Source of the DNA: Clostridia bacterium
Lineage (GTDB): Bacteria; Bacillota; Clostridia; Christensenellales; Aristaeellaceae
Length of the DNA: 64,000 bases
Assembly (NCBI GenBank): GCA_017431005.1
Contig: JAFRLY010000006.1
Location: forward strand, 62,001 to 126,000
Direction: 5' to 3'
The notes under the pieces were generated by a model. The model searched no databases. It was not told the DNA's origin and saw only the letters and a program-made list of their open reading frames with translations. The position numbers were made by a program, and so were the translations under genes. Shown piece by piece: positions 46,263-53,713 of this stretch (its first letter is position 1; each line of letters opens with the position of its first letter).

Positions 46263-46296
46263 GGAAGGGCCCGCGGAAAAGCCGCGGGCCTTTTCC
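46263..46296 (+). terminator. Terminator of the secreted-protein cluster
   Basis: A GC stem (GGCCCGCGG and complement, extended by A-U pairs) with a 5-base loop runs into TTTTCC. It separates the secreted cluster from the STAS operon. Confidence 0.8.
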
Positions 46297-46345
46297 GTTA
46301 CACAGAGAAAGAACAGGCGCTGCCGGGAAACAGAGAATTCGGGAC

Positions 46346-46374
46346 TTGTGCGAAATGGGAAAGCGCGGTATGAT
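46346..46374 (+). promoter_or_regulatory. Promoter of the STAS/MATE operon
   Basis: TTGTGC (46346-46351), 17 bases, TATGAT (46369-46374), giving a leader of about 90 bases before the STAS gene. Confidence 0.65.
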
Positions 46375-46473
46375 ATAAACAGGAAACCTGTGGCATTCAG
46401 CCGGAAAAAAGTAACTCCGCGCGGGAAAAATTCTGTGCTTCATTCCCGGCGGAAGATAAAGGAGGAACCTCTT

Positions 46474-46770
46474 ATGACCATCACAAAGAAAGAAAACGGA
46501 AAAGCGCTGGAGATCGCCCTGGAGGGCCGTCTGGACACCATGACCGCGCCGGAGCTGGAGAATGAGCTGCATACCAGCCTGGAAAACGCTGACAGTCTGG
46601 TGCTTGACTTTGCGAAGCTGAATTATATTTCTTCCGCCGGACTCCGGGTGCTGCTTTCCGCCCATAAGATCATGAGCGGCAAGGGCGGCATGAAGGTGAC
46701 GAACGTCAACGAAATTGTCCGGGAAGTGTTTGACGTGACAGGCTTTTCCGACATTCTGACCATTGAGTGA
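46474..46770 (+). CDS. STAS-domain anti-sigma-factor antagonist
   Basis: A 98-residue single STAS domain of the SpoIIAA/RsbV type, the switch protein that binds an anti-sigma kinase when unphosphorylated. The beta strand/loop carrying the phospho-acceptor reads LNYISSAGLRVLL, with Ser53 or Ser54 as the likely site. N-terminal ALEIALEGRLDTMTAPELE is also typical. AAAGGAGGAACC precedes the ATG. It heads an operon with two GHKL-type proteins and a MATE-GHKL fusion, so its partners are probably those kinases. No sigma factor or PP2C phosphatase is in the window. Confidence 0.92.
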   Translation: MTITKKENGKALEIALEGRLDTMTAPELENELHTSLENADSLVLDFAKLNYISSAGLRVLLSAHKIMSGKGGMKVTNVNEIVREVFDVTGFSDILTIE

Positions 46771-46780
46771 GAGGAATCAT

Positions 46781-47386
46781 ATGAAAACAGATGTAATTGT
46801 TGTATCCAGCCGGGGAAACCGGATGGAGGAAGCCCTCAGGCAGGTAGACAAGGTTGCCGCCTACAAGGAGCTGTCCGCCCGGGAAACGCTGCAGCTGCGT
46901 CTGCTGACCGAGGAAACGATGGGCCTGATGCGCGCCATTACCGGCGAGACGGAAGGCGAATTCTGGATTGAGGACGACGGGCCGGAATACGAGCTGCATC
47001 TGCGCGTCAGGACACGGATGAACAGCGAGAAGCGGGATCAGCTGCTCTCCGCCTCCAGCTCCGGGGCGAACGAATCCGCGAAGGGCCTGATGGGCCGGCT
47101 GCGGGATTTCTTTGACCGGGAGATGGATGAGGATATCGCGGCCGCCGGCAGCCCGCTGATGCTGCCCGACATGTATGAGAGCGGCTCCATGACCACGCTC
47201 GACTGGGAATGGTCCATGCAGACCTACCAGAACCAGCTGGCCACCATGGTGAAGCAGAACAACGCCAGCGCCATGGAGATGTGGGACGAGCTTGAGAAAT
47301 CCGTTGTTACCCATGTGGCGGATGATATTAAAGTCAGTATCCGCGGGCAGCAGGTGGAAATGACCATCCTGAAGAGGCTGGACTGA
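46781..47386 (+). CDS. Unknown soluble protein, possibly a degenerate GHKL domain
   Basis: A 201-residue cytoplasmic protein that I cannot assign firmly. Residues ~20-85 resemble the first part of an RsbW-like fold: SARETLQLRLLTEETMGLMRAIT sits where the N box is expected, followed by strands FWIEDDG and ELHLRVRTR. The C-terminal strand VSIRGQQVEMTILKRLD would match the end of such a domain. However the ATP-binding G1 and G2 glycine motifs are missing, and a ~70-residue helical insert (LMGRLRDFFDREMDED) takes their place. If correct, it would be a kinase-dead binding partner. GAGAGGAATC precedes ATG 46781. Confidence 0.5.
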   Translation: MKTDVIVVSSRGNRMEEALRQVDKVAAYKELSARETLQLRLLTEETMGLMRAITGETEGEFWIEDDGPEYELHLRVRTRMNSEKRDQLLSASSSGANESAKGLMGRLRDFFDREMDEDIAAAGSPLMLPDMYESGSMTTLDWEWSMQTYQNQLATMVKQNNASAMEMWDELEKSVVTHVADDIKVSIRGQQVEMTILKRLD

Positions 47387-47427
47387 CCACAGAGGCCGTG
47401 CAGGTACCCGAAGGAGGAAGATTCTCC

Positions 47428-47838
47428 ATGAAGGAAATGACAGTGGAAGCCCGCGGGGAAAACGTACGCGTTCTGACGGATTGGGCGGATGCGGAGCTTG
47501 AAAGGCTGGAATGCCCGTTGAAGGCGCAGATGCAGATTGATCTGGCAATCGACGAGATCTTCACCAACATTGCCAGCTATGCCTATGCGCCGGGCACCGG
47601 AAGCGCCACGGTCACGATGGATTACGACGCGGAAAGCGGCATGTTTTCACTGACTTTCTGTGACAGCGGGGTTCCGTACAATCCGCTGCAGAAAGAGGAT
47701 CCGGACGTCAACCTGCCCGCGGAGGAAAGAAGCATCGGGGGTCTCGGCATATTCCTGGTCAAGAAGACAATGGATGATATGCGTTACGAATACCGTGACG
47801 GGCAGAACATCCTCACCCTGATGAAAAAGATTTCCTGA
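47428..47838 (+). CDS. RsbW/SpoIIAB-like anti-sigma serine kinase
   Basis: A 136-residue stand-alone GHKL ATPase (HATPase_c_2 type). The N box reads DLAIDEIFTNIASYAY at about 33-48, G1 is FCDSGVPYNP, and G2 is GGLGIFLVKKTMDDM, all the parts needed to bind ATP and phosphorylate a STAS protein. It lies in the operon of the STAS protein at 46474, the expected substrate. AAGGAGGAAG is 8-9 bases before ATG 47428. What it restrains (a sigma factor or the neighbouring MATE fusion) cannot be told from the window. Confidence 0.92.
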   Translation: MKEMTVEARGENVRVLTDWADAELERLECPLKAQMQIDLAIDEIFTNIASYAYAPGTGSATVTMDYDAESGMFSLTFCDSGVPYNPLQKEDPDVNLPAEERSIGGLGIFLVKKTMDDMRYEYRDGQNILTLMKKIS

Positions 47839-47870
47839 GGCGCGGGAATCCGGAAAGGACAATTGGATTT

Positions 47871-49628
47871 ATGATCCGCAAACTGGTTCGGCAAATGCTG
47901 GCAGCGCAGATTTTTTCTGCGCTGACAGTTTCTTTATGTCTGTTAATTGATAATATCATGATCGGCCGCTTCCTCGGAGAGCAGGCGATAGCGGCCTACG
48001 GTCTTGCCAATCCGCTTCTGCTGGCCATCGGCGCGCTGGGCAGCCTGCTGGCTGCCGGCATTCAGGTGGCGTGCGGAAAATCACTGGGAAAAGGCTCTCA
48101 GGAGGAAACCAACGCCGGCTTCTCGTCCGCGGTTGCGGTGACGGCAGGGGTTTCTCTTTTGTTTATGGCGGTTGTGCTGATCTTCCGTTCACCCCTGGCG
48201 CAGGCCATGGGCGCGGGAAACAGCGGCGGCCTGTTTGAGCAGACCCGGGACTATCTGGCGGGCTTCAGTATCGGCGCTCCCGGATCCATGGGCGCCCTGG
48301 TGCTGGTTCCCTTCATGCAGATGGCCGGCCAGAGCGGCCTGCTGATCGCCGCGGTGCTGGGCATGACGGTGACGGACATCGCGCTGGATCTGCTGAACGT
48401 GCTTGTGTTCCACGGCGGCATGTTCGGCATGGGACTGGCGTCGGCAATCAGCTACTATGTGGCCATGGCCATCGGCGCTTTCTACTTCCTGTCCAAAAGG
48501 AGCGTCTTTCATTTCTCGGCCCGGCAGGTCAGCCGGCGGAAGATCGCGGAGCTTTTCTCCAGCGGTATTCCGGCGGGCTTCAATATGGCCTCCTCTGTGA
48601 TCCTGGTTTTCCTGATGAACCGGATTGTCCGGGACATCGGAGGACAGAGCGGTGTGGCGGCCTTTACCGTGATTTCCACCTTCGGAAATTCCGCCAACTG
48701 CATTACGACCGGAATCGGCGGCGTGTCCCTGACCCTCAGCGGCATCCTGTTCAACGAGGAGGACCGCTCCGGACTAAAGGAGCTGATCCGGCTCCTGTGC
48801 CGGTACGCGGTTGTTCTGGGGCTCGCGATGGGCGCGGTTCTGCTGATTTTTGCACCGGCCTTCGTCTCCCTGTTTATTCCGGAGAGCGGGCCGACCCGGG
48901 ATATGGCGATCCTGGGCATGCGGATTTTTGCAGCGGGGCTGATTCCCTGCTGTATCAATAACGCCGTCAAGAATATGTATCAGGTTTCCGGGCGGGCCTG
49001 GCTGACGGAGGGAATCTGCCTGCTGGAGGGAGCGATTTTCCCGGTGGCGGCTGCTTTCATCCTGACGCGCTTTATGGGGATCACGGGCGCCTGGCTGTAT
49101 TTTGCGGCCGGAGAACTGCTGGCGCTCTGCTTCATCGGTCTTTATGTCCGCCTGAAGACCGGGAAGGCTCCCTGGGCGGACGGCGCTTATCTGCTGCTGA
49201 AGCCGGATTTCGGCGTCACGCCGGACAACCTGCTGGAAAAGGATATCGCCTCCATGGCGGATGTCACGGCGGCTGCCCGGGAGGCGGAAGCGTTCTGCCT
49301 GAGCCGCGGACAGGGCGCCAGGATCGGGAATCATATTGCCCTGTGCATTGAGGAAATGGCCAGCAATACCATTCAGCACGGCTTTGAAAAGGACAGGAAG
49401 GAGCATCATCTTTCCGTCCGTGTGCTGTGCAAGCCGGAGCACTGGGTGCTTCGCTTCCGGGATGACTGCGGCGCTTTTGATCCGGTGCATTATGTACCGG
49501 AGGGAGAAAATGACGCGCTGGGGATCCGGCTGGTGATGGCCATGGCCCAGGAGGCCAATTACACCTATTCCCTGAATCTGAACAACCTGATGCTGAAGCT
49601 GCCCGGCGAATCCGCCGGCGAACAGTGA
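47871..49628 (+). CDS. MATE-family transporter fused to a C-terminal GHKL kinase domain
   Basis: A 585-residue fusion. Residues 1-~445 form a MATE/MOP-type exporter with 12 predicted membrane segments, beginning IFSALTVSLCLLIDNIMIGRFLGEQAIAAYGLANP, the N-terminal signature of the family. Residues ~455-585 form a cytoplasmic HATPase_c_2 domain: N box CIEEMASNTIQHGF (about 492-505), G1 RFRDDCGAFDP, and a G2-like ALGIRLVMAMAQEA. This is the same domain type as the stand-alone protein at 47428. The combination suggests transport that is controlled by, or signals through, STAS partner switching. Both parts look intact. Confidence 0.9.
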   Translation: MIRKLVRQMLAAQIFSALTVSLCLLIDNIMIGRFLGEQAIAAYGLANPLLLAIGALGSLLAAGIQVACGKSLGKGSQEETNAGFSSAVAVTAGVSLLFMAVVLIFRSPLAQAMGAGNSGGLFEQTRDYLAGFSIGAPGSMGALVLVPFMQMAGQSGLLIAAVLGMTVTDIALDLLNVLVFHGGMFGMGLASAISYYVAMAIGAFYFLSKRSVFHFSARQVSRRKIAELFSSGIPAGFNMASSVILVFLMNRIVRDIGGQSGVAAFTVISTFGNSANCITTGIGGVSLTLSGILFNEEDRSGLKELIRLLCRYAVVLGLAMGAVLLIFAPAFVSLFIPESGPTRDMAILGMRIFAAGLIPCCINNAVKNMYQVSGRAWLTEGICLLEGAIFPVAAAFILTRFMGITGAWLYFAAGELLALCFIGLYVRLKTGKAPWADGAYLLLKPDFGVTPDNLLEKDIASMADVTAAAREAEAFCLSRGQGARIGNHIALCIEEMASNTIQHGFEKDRKEHHLSVRVLCKPEHWVLRFRDDCGAFDPVHYVPEGENDALGIRLVMAMAQEANYTYSLNLNNLMLKLPGESAGEQ

Positions 49629-49675
49629 CAGCGGAGAGAACAGGGGAAAAGCCCTGAAGGAGAGGAGACGGCAGG

Positions 49676-50368
49676 ATGCAGACAGGCAAACGTGTTCCGC
49701 GGAGCGATAAATGGAAAGAACCCGCGAAGCAGGGCGGCGCTTTCGGCAGATTCTGCCGCCGGCATGCCTTCCGTCCCGGAACGCTGATCCTCCTGATGCT
49801 GATCCTGATCCTGCTGGCCGGCGGGGTCTGGTGGCTGGCCGGCAGCAGGCTGGCAGTCTCATCCACGGTTACCAGGCTGGGGCTCAGAAACATCGGCGAA
49901 ATGGCGACGCAGGCGGGCTATTTCACAAGCGTACAGACGATCCGGAAATCCCGGGACGTATTCGGTATCGAAGTGCCGGGAACCCAAAGCAATTATGTCT
50001 ACAGTTACGACGGCGATATCAAGGCCGGGCTCGACTTTGAGGACGTTGAAGTGAACGTCAACGAGCTGACACGGGTCATCACGGTCCGGCTTCCGGAAAT
50101 CCGCATTCTGAGCGTGGAAATCCGGGAGGACAGCTTTAAACTGTATAACGACGGAAACAACCTGTTTACCTCCCTGAAGATGGAGGACGTGAATGAAAGC
50201 CTGGCGGAGCTGAAGAAAACGGCCCGGGAGACGGCTGTCCAGAACGGGATTCTGGAGAACGCGCGGAAGAACGCGGAGACGCTGATCCGGGGCTTCCTGG
50301 CATCGACAGCTGACCTGAACGTCTATACCGTCCGGTTTGAGCCTGAGTTATCGGAGGAGCAGCCATGA
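49676..50368 (+). CDS. DUF4230 family membrane-anchored protein
   Basis: A 230-residue protein with a basic cytoplasmic N-terminus, one membrane helix at about 35-57 (GTLILLMLILILLAGGVWWLAG) and an extracytoplasmic DUF4230-like domain: IGEMATQAGYFTSVQTIRKS, YSYDGDIKAGLDFEDVEVNVNE and a helical part ending in ARKNAETLIRGFLAS. The function of the family is unknown. AAGGAGAGGAGACGGCAGG precedes the ATG; it lies 47 bases after the MATE fusion and overlaps the next small gene by ATGA. Confidence 0.82.
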   Translation: MQTGKRVPRSDKWKEPAKQGGAFGRFCRRHAFRPGTLILLMLILILLAGGVWWLAGSRLAVSSTVTRLGLRNIGEMATQAGYFTSVQTIRKSRDVFGIEVPGTQSNYVYSYDGDIKAGLDFEDVEVNVNELTRVITVRLPEIRILSVEIREDSFKLYNDGNNLFTSLKMEDVNESLAELKKTARETAVQNGILENARKNAETLIRGFLASTADLNVYTVRFEPELSEEQP

Positions 50369-50478
50369 GAAGAAGACAAGGAAGGGGCGGGGGCTTTTTC
50401 AGAGGCCTGCTCACGGTGATCGGCGCCGCGGCCGGCCTGATCATCCTGTTTTATCTTTACCTGATGCTGACCCGGTAG
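50365..50478 (+). CDS. Small single-pass membrane protein (37 residues)
   Basis: A 37-residue reading frame with a strong CGGAGGAGC ribosome site 4-6 bases before an ATG that overlaps the DUF4230 stop codon (ATGA). The product has a basic head (MRRRQGRGGG) and one membrane helix (LLTVIGAAAGLIILFYLYLML). Coupling and composition support a real gene that probably partners the DUF4230 protein. I do not recognise a family. Confidence 0.6.
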   Translation: MRRRQGRGGGFFRGLLTVIGAAAGLIILFYLYLMLTR

Positions 50479-50505
50479 CGGATGCCGGCAGGGACTGTAT
50501 ACAAA

Positions 50506-50534
50506 TTGACATATGCGCTCTTTTTTGATATATA
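50506..50534 (+). promoter_or_regulatory. Promoter of the GPH symporter gene
   Basis: TTGACA (50506-50511), 17 bases, TATATA (50529-50534): a near-perfect vegetative promoter, about 35 bases upstream of the start site's ribosome-binding sequence. Confidence 0.85.
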
Positions 50535-50555
50535 TGGAATGAGCATAATTCCATA
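50533..50555 (+). promoter_or_regulatory. Palindromic operator candidate
   Basis: TATGGAAT and its exact complement ATTCCATA are separated by 7 bases and cover the end of the -10 element and the expected transcription start. The position fits a repressor site controlling the symporter. Confidence 0.5.
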
Positions 50556-50575
50556 GGCAAAAAGGAGCTTTTTTT

Positions 50576-51958
50576 ATGAATCTCACGCTGAAACAGAAGC
50601 TGACATACGGTCTCGGTGCGGTCGGCAAGGATATGGTTTACGCGCTGAGCGCCAACTACGTTATGTTCTATTATCAGGACACCCTGCACCTGAGCGCGAC
50701 CTTTGTAGGCCTGATCCTGATGATCGCCAGGGTCTTTGACGCGCTGAACGATCCGTTCATGGGCATTCTTGTTGCCAAGACCAAAACCCGGTGGGGCCGT
50801 TTCCGCCCCTGGCTGTTCAGCGGCACCGTGCTGAACGCCGTTGTGCTGTACGCGCTGTTCGCCGCGCCGGCAGGCGGCGGGGAGACGACGCTGATGGTCT
50901 ACTTCTCCATCGTCTATATTCTGTGGGGCGTCACCTACACGATGATGGACATTCCGTACTGGAGCATGATTCCGGCGGTCACCTCCGAACCGAGGGACAG
51001 GGAGAATCTTTCCGTAATCGGAAGAACCTGCGCCGGCGTCGGCGCGGCCATCATCTCCATGTTCACCATGATGGCGGTCGGCATGCTGGGCGGCGGCAAT
51101 GACGTTATCGGTTTCCGCAATGTGGCGCTGGGCGTGGCAGTGATTTTTGTGATCACCGAGCTCATCTGCTGCCTGTTCATGAAGGAGCGGGATACAACGC
51201 AGATGAAGACCACCGGCGTGAAGGAAATGTTCCGGGCGCTGTTCGGCAACGACCAGGCGCTGGTTGTGGTGGCAACGATCGTGCTGATCAACATGGCGCT
51301 GTATCTGACCAGCAATTTTGTCATCTACTTCTTCAAGTATGACTTCGGCGGCGATGGTTGGCGGGGAAGCTACACCCTGTTTTCCTCCGTGGGCGGCGCC
51401 TTCCAGATTCTGGGCATGATGCTGCTGTACCCGCTGCTGCGGAAAAACAGGATGCCCAACGAGAAGATTTTCGCCGTGGCCATCGCGATGGCTGTGTGCG
51501 GATATGTGGCACTGCTGGTGCTCTGCCTGACGGGCTTCACCCACAATCTGCCCGTGCTGGCCGCTGTCGGCGCGGTGGTGTTCGCCGCCAACGGCGTGCT
51601 CAGCGTGCTGACCACCGTATTCCTTTCCGGGTCCGTGGACTACGGTGAAATGAAGACCGGCCGGCGGGATGAGAGCGTCATTTTCTCCATGCAGACCTTC
51701 GTGGTGAAGGCAGCCAGCGGCGTGGCCGTTTTCCTGACAGGAATCGGACTGGATCTGATCGGCCTGGTCGGCAATACCGACGACGAAGCGGTGGCCGCCG
51801 TGCAGAGCGCATCGACGCTGACCGGCCTGCGTCTGCTGATGACGGTGCTGCCCATGCTGGGGCTGCTGATCGCCATTATTTTCTTTAAAAAACGCTTCAG
51901 GCTGACGGACGCGTACTCCCAGGAGATTCACGACAAACTTCACGGAAAGCAGGCATAA
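50576..51958 (+). CDS. GPH-family sugar:cation symporter (MelB-like)
   Basis: A 460-residue, 12-helix transporter of the glycoside-pentoside-hexuronide:cation symporter family. Features: KLTYGLGAVGKDMVYALSANYVMFYY at the N-terminus, the cation-site region ARVFDALNDPFMGILVAKTKTRWGRFRPWLF (the D-x-x-x-D-P helix), and SVDYGEMKTGRRDES in the second half. The substrate is a mono- or oligosaccharide, perhaps arabinosides or xylosides given the facing GH51 gene. AAAAGGAGC precedes the ATG. Monocistronic: it ends at a shared terminator. Confidence 0.93.
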   Translation: MNLTLKQKLTYGLGAVGKDMVYALSANYVMFYYQDTLHLSATFVGLILMIARVFDALNDPFMGILVAKTKTRWGRFRPWLFSGTVLNAVVLYALFAAPAGGGETTLMVYFSIVYILWGVTYTMMDIPYWSMIPAVTSEPRDRENLSVIGRTCAGVGAAIISMFTMMAVGMLGGGNDVIGFRNVALGVAVIFVITELICCLFMKERDTTQMKTTGVKEMFRALFGNDQALVVVATIVLINMALYLTSNFVIYFFKYDFGGDGWRGSYTLFSSVGGAFQILGMMLLYPLLRKNRMPNEKIFAVAIAMAVCGYVALLVLCLTGFTHNLPVLAAVGAVVFAANGVLSVLTTVFLSGSVDYGEMKTGRRDESVIFSMQTFVVKAASGVAVFLTGIGLDLIGLVGNTDDEAVAAVQSASTLTGLRLLMTVLPMLGLLIAIIFFKKRFRLTDAYSQEIHDKLHGKQA

Positions 51959-51963
51959 AACAG

Positions 51964-52002
51964 ACGCAAAAAGCCGCGGCGGCCGCCGCGGCTTTTTTGC
52001 GT
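51964..52002. terminator. Bidirectional terminator between symporter and GH51 genes
   Basis: Long GC stem (AAGCCGCGGC with complement, 4-base GGCC loop) flanked by A-rich and T-rich arms (ACGCAAAA... TTTTTTGCGT), with one bulged T. It serves both converging transcripts. Confidence 0.88.
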
Positions 52003-52010
52003 GGGGTTCT

Positions 52011-53618
52011 TTATTCCTTTTCAAACCGGAACACATTCCAGGACAGGCGGGGCAGCACAGCGCTGTATATGCCTTTTTCAGCTGCCGGCAGGGGCATTTC
52101 CCGGGGTACCAGCCGGTTCGGGTTCTCCCAGGTGTTGCAGGCTTCGGGATCCTCATCGGACAGGCAGGAGTGGCTCTTCAGCTTCCAGCCGGCAAAGCCG
52201 CGGACATCCAGCGCGAGCTCCTGCGCATCCTCCCAGTCGGCGTTGATCACAAAGACCGTGAGCCGGTTTTCCTCCGGATTCAGGGCAGCCGCGGACTGGA
52301 TATAAGCGGCGCGCTCGAAGCCGGCATACTGGTTCATCTCGTCGACGGCATAGCCTTCCACATCGTAGGTATCGCACTGAACGGCCGGCAGCATGGACGT
52401 GCCGACGGCCTCCTGAATCATCTGAGAGAAGGGATAATAGCAGGCGCCTCTCCAGACATGCTCCCGGTCCGTCATGCACAGATCGCCCAGACCGCCGGTG
52501 GCGCAGCCGATTTTGATCCGGTCCGCGTGGCGCAGCATTGTCAGCTGAACCGTCATGGTTCCCAGCGTGCGCAGCATTTCGCCTGCGCCCGGCCGGTGAC
52601 GCCGCGTGCTCCAGTCGTCCGGATCGTGACGGACGTACTGCCGGTTCGGGTCAAAGCTGTAGAAGTTCAGGGCATGCTCCCGGCCGTTCTGCCCGAAGGC
52701 GGTTTTTCCGGCGGCGGGGCGCATCATGGAGCCGTACTCGTCCAGGGAAAGCATCATGGTTTTCCGGGTGCGGAGTTTGGTCTTCATGAAGTCGCAGAGG
52801 CTGATTTCCGTGTTGATATAGTTTTCAAAGGCCTGGTAGCCTGCCAGCATGCCGGCAATGTTTCCGAGCGGCGCGGAATGGTAATGATGCATGGAGATAT
52901 AATCCACGGTTTCGTAGCATTCCTCCAGCACCAGGCGCTCCCACTCCGGATAATGGCTGAGGAAGGGGGAGGAGGAGACACAGACGGCCGTTTCGATGGA
53001 CGGATCCGTAAACTTCATGGCCTTGGAGGTCTCATGGGCCAGAACGCCGTAGCCGGTGGGATTCTTTTCCCAGGAGGCGATCTGCCAGGGTCCGTCCGGT
53101 TCATTGCCCAGATACCAGGTTTTGACGCCGTAGGGTGCGGCATGGCCGTTTTTGCGGCGCAGATCCGACCAGTATGTGCCGCAGGGGAAATTGGTATATT
53201 CCACGACGTCCGCCGCGTCGCTCAGGGTGCCGGTGCCCAGATTGACGGTATACATGGCTTCCGCGCCGGCCTTTTCCGCCCAGGTCAGGTATTCATCGTG
53301 GCCGACGGCGTTGTCGATATACTGAAACCAGGCCATATCGAGGTGGGTTTTCCGCTGCTCCCGGGGGCCGATGGAATCCTTCCAGGACCAGCCGGAAACA
53401 AAGTTGCCGCCGGGCAGCCGGACACAGGGAAGGCCGGCGGAACGCAGGCCGTCAATGAAGTCGCGGCGCAGGCCCATTCCGTCTGCCGTCGGGTGTTTCG
53501 GATTGTACATGCTTCCGTTCACCATGGATCCGATGGGCTCCAGGAAGGCACCGAAGAGCCGGGGGGAAATCTCACCGATCCGATAGGACGGGTGCAGGGT
53601 CAGACTGGCTTTTTTCAT
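52011..53618 (-). CDS. GH51 family alpha-L-arabinofuranosidase
   Basis: A 535-residue retaining arabinofuranosidase. The barrel begins ISPRLFGAFLEPIGSMVNG and RLPGGNFVSGWSW. The acid/base is Glu173 in LGNEPDGPWQ and the nucleophile is Glu294 in LSLDEYGSMM; a C-terminal beta-sandwich follows. Length and positions match intracellular GH51 enzymes; there is no signal peptide. The ATG at 53618 follows GGAAAGGAGCGCTC on the minus strand. It is the last gene of the minus-strand glycan operon, 95 bases after the GH95-like gene. Confidence 0.93.
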   Translation of the reverse strand: MKKASLTLHPSYRIGEISPRLFGAFLEPIGSMVNGSMYNPKHPTADGMGLRRDFIDGLRSAGLPCVRLPGGNFVSGWSWKDSIGPREQRKTHLDMAWFQYIDNAVGHDEYLTWAEKAGAEAMYTVNLGTGTLSDAADVVEYTNFPCGTYWSDLRRKNGHAAPYGVKTWYLGNEPDGPWQIASWEKNPTGYGVLAHETSKAMKFTDPSIETAVCVSSSPFLSHYPEWERLVLEECYETVDYISMHHYHSAPLGNIAGMLAGYQAFENYINTEISLCDFMKTKLRTRKTMMLSLDEYGSMMRPAAGKTAFGQNGREHALNFYSFDPNRQYVRHDPDDWSTRRHRPGAGEMLRTLGTMTVQLTMLRHADRIKIGCATGGLGDLCMTDREHVWRGACYYPFSQMIQEAVGTSMLPAVQCDTYDVEGYAVDEMNQYAGFERAAYIQSAAALNPEENRLTVFVINADWEDAQELALDVRGFAGWKLKSHSCLSDEDPEACNTWENPNRLVPREMPLPAAEKGIYSAVLPRLSWNVFRFEKE

Positions 53619-53713
53619 GAGCGCTCCTTTCCGGAAAGAGGGTCAGTTTCACGTATCAGGCCGGAACGGGAGCCGGGAGAAGGCTGTGTCTTCTCCTGGC
53701 CGGGCCGGCAGAA

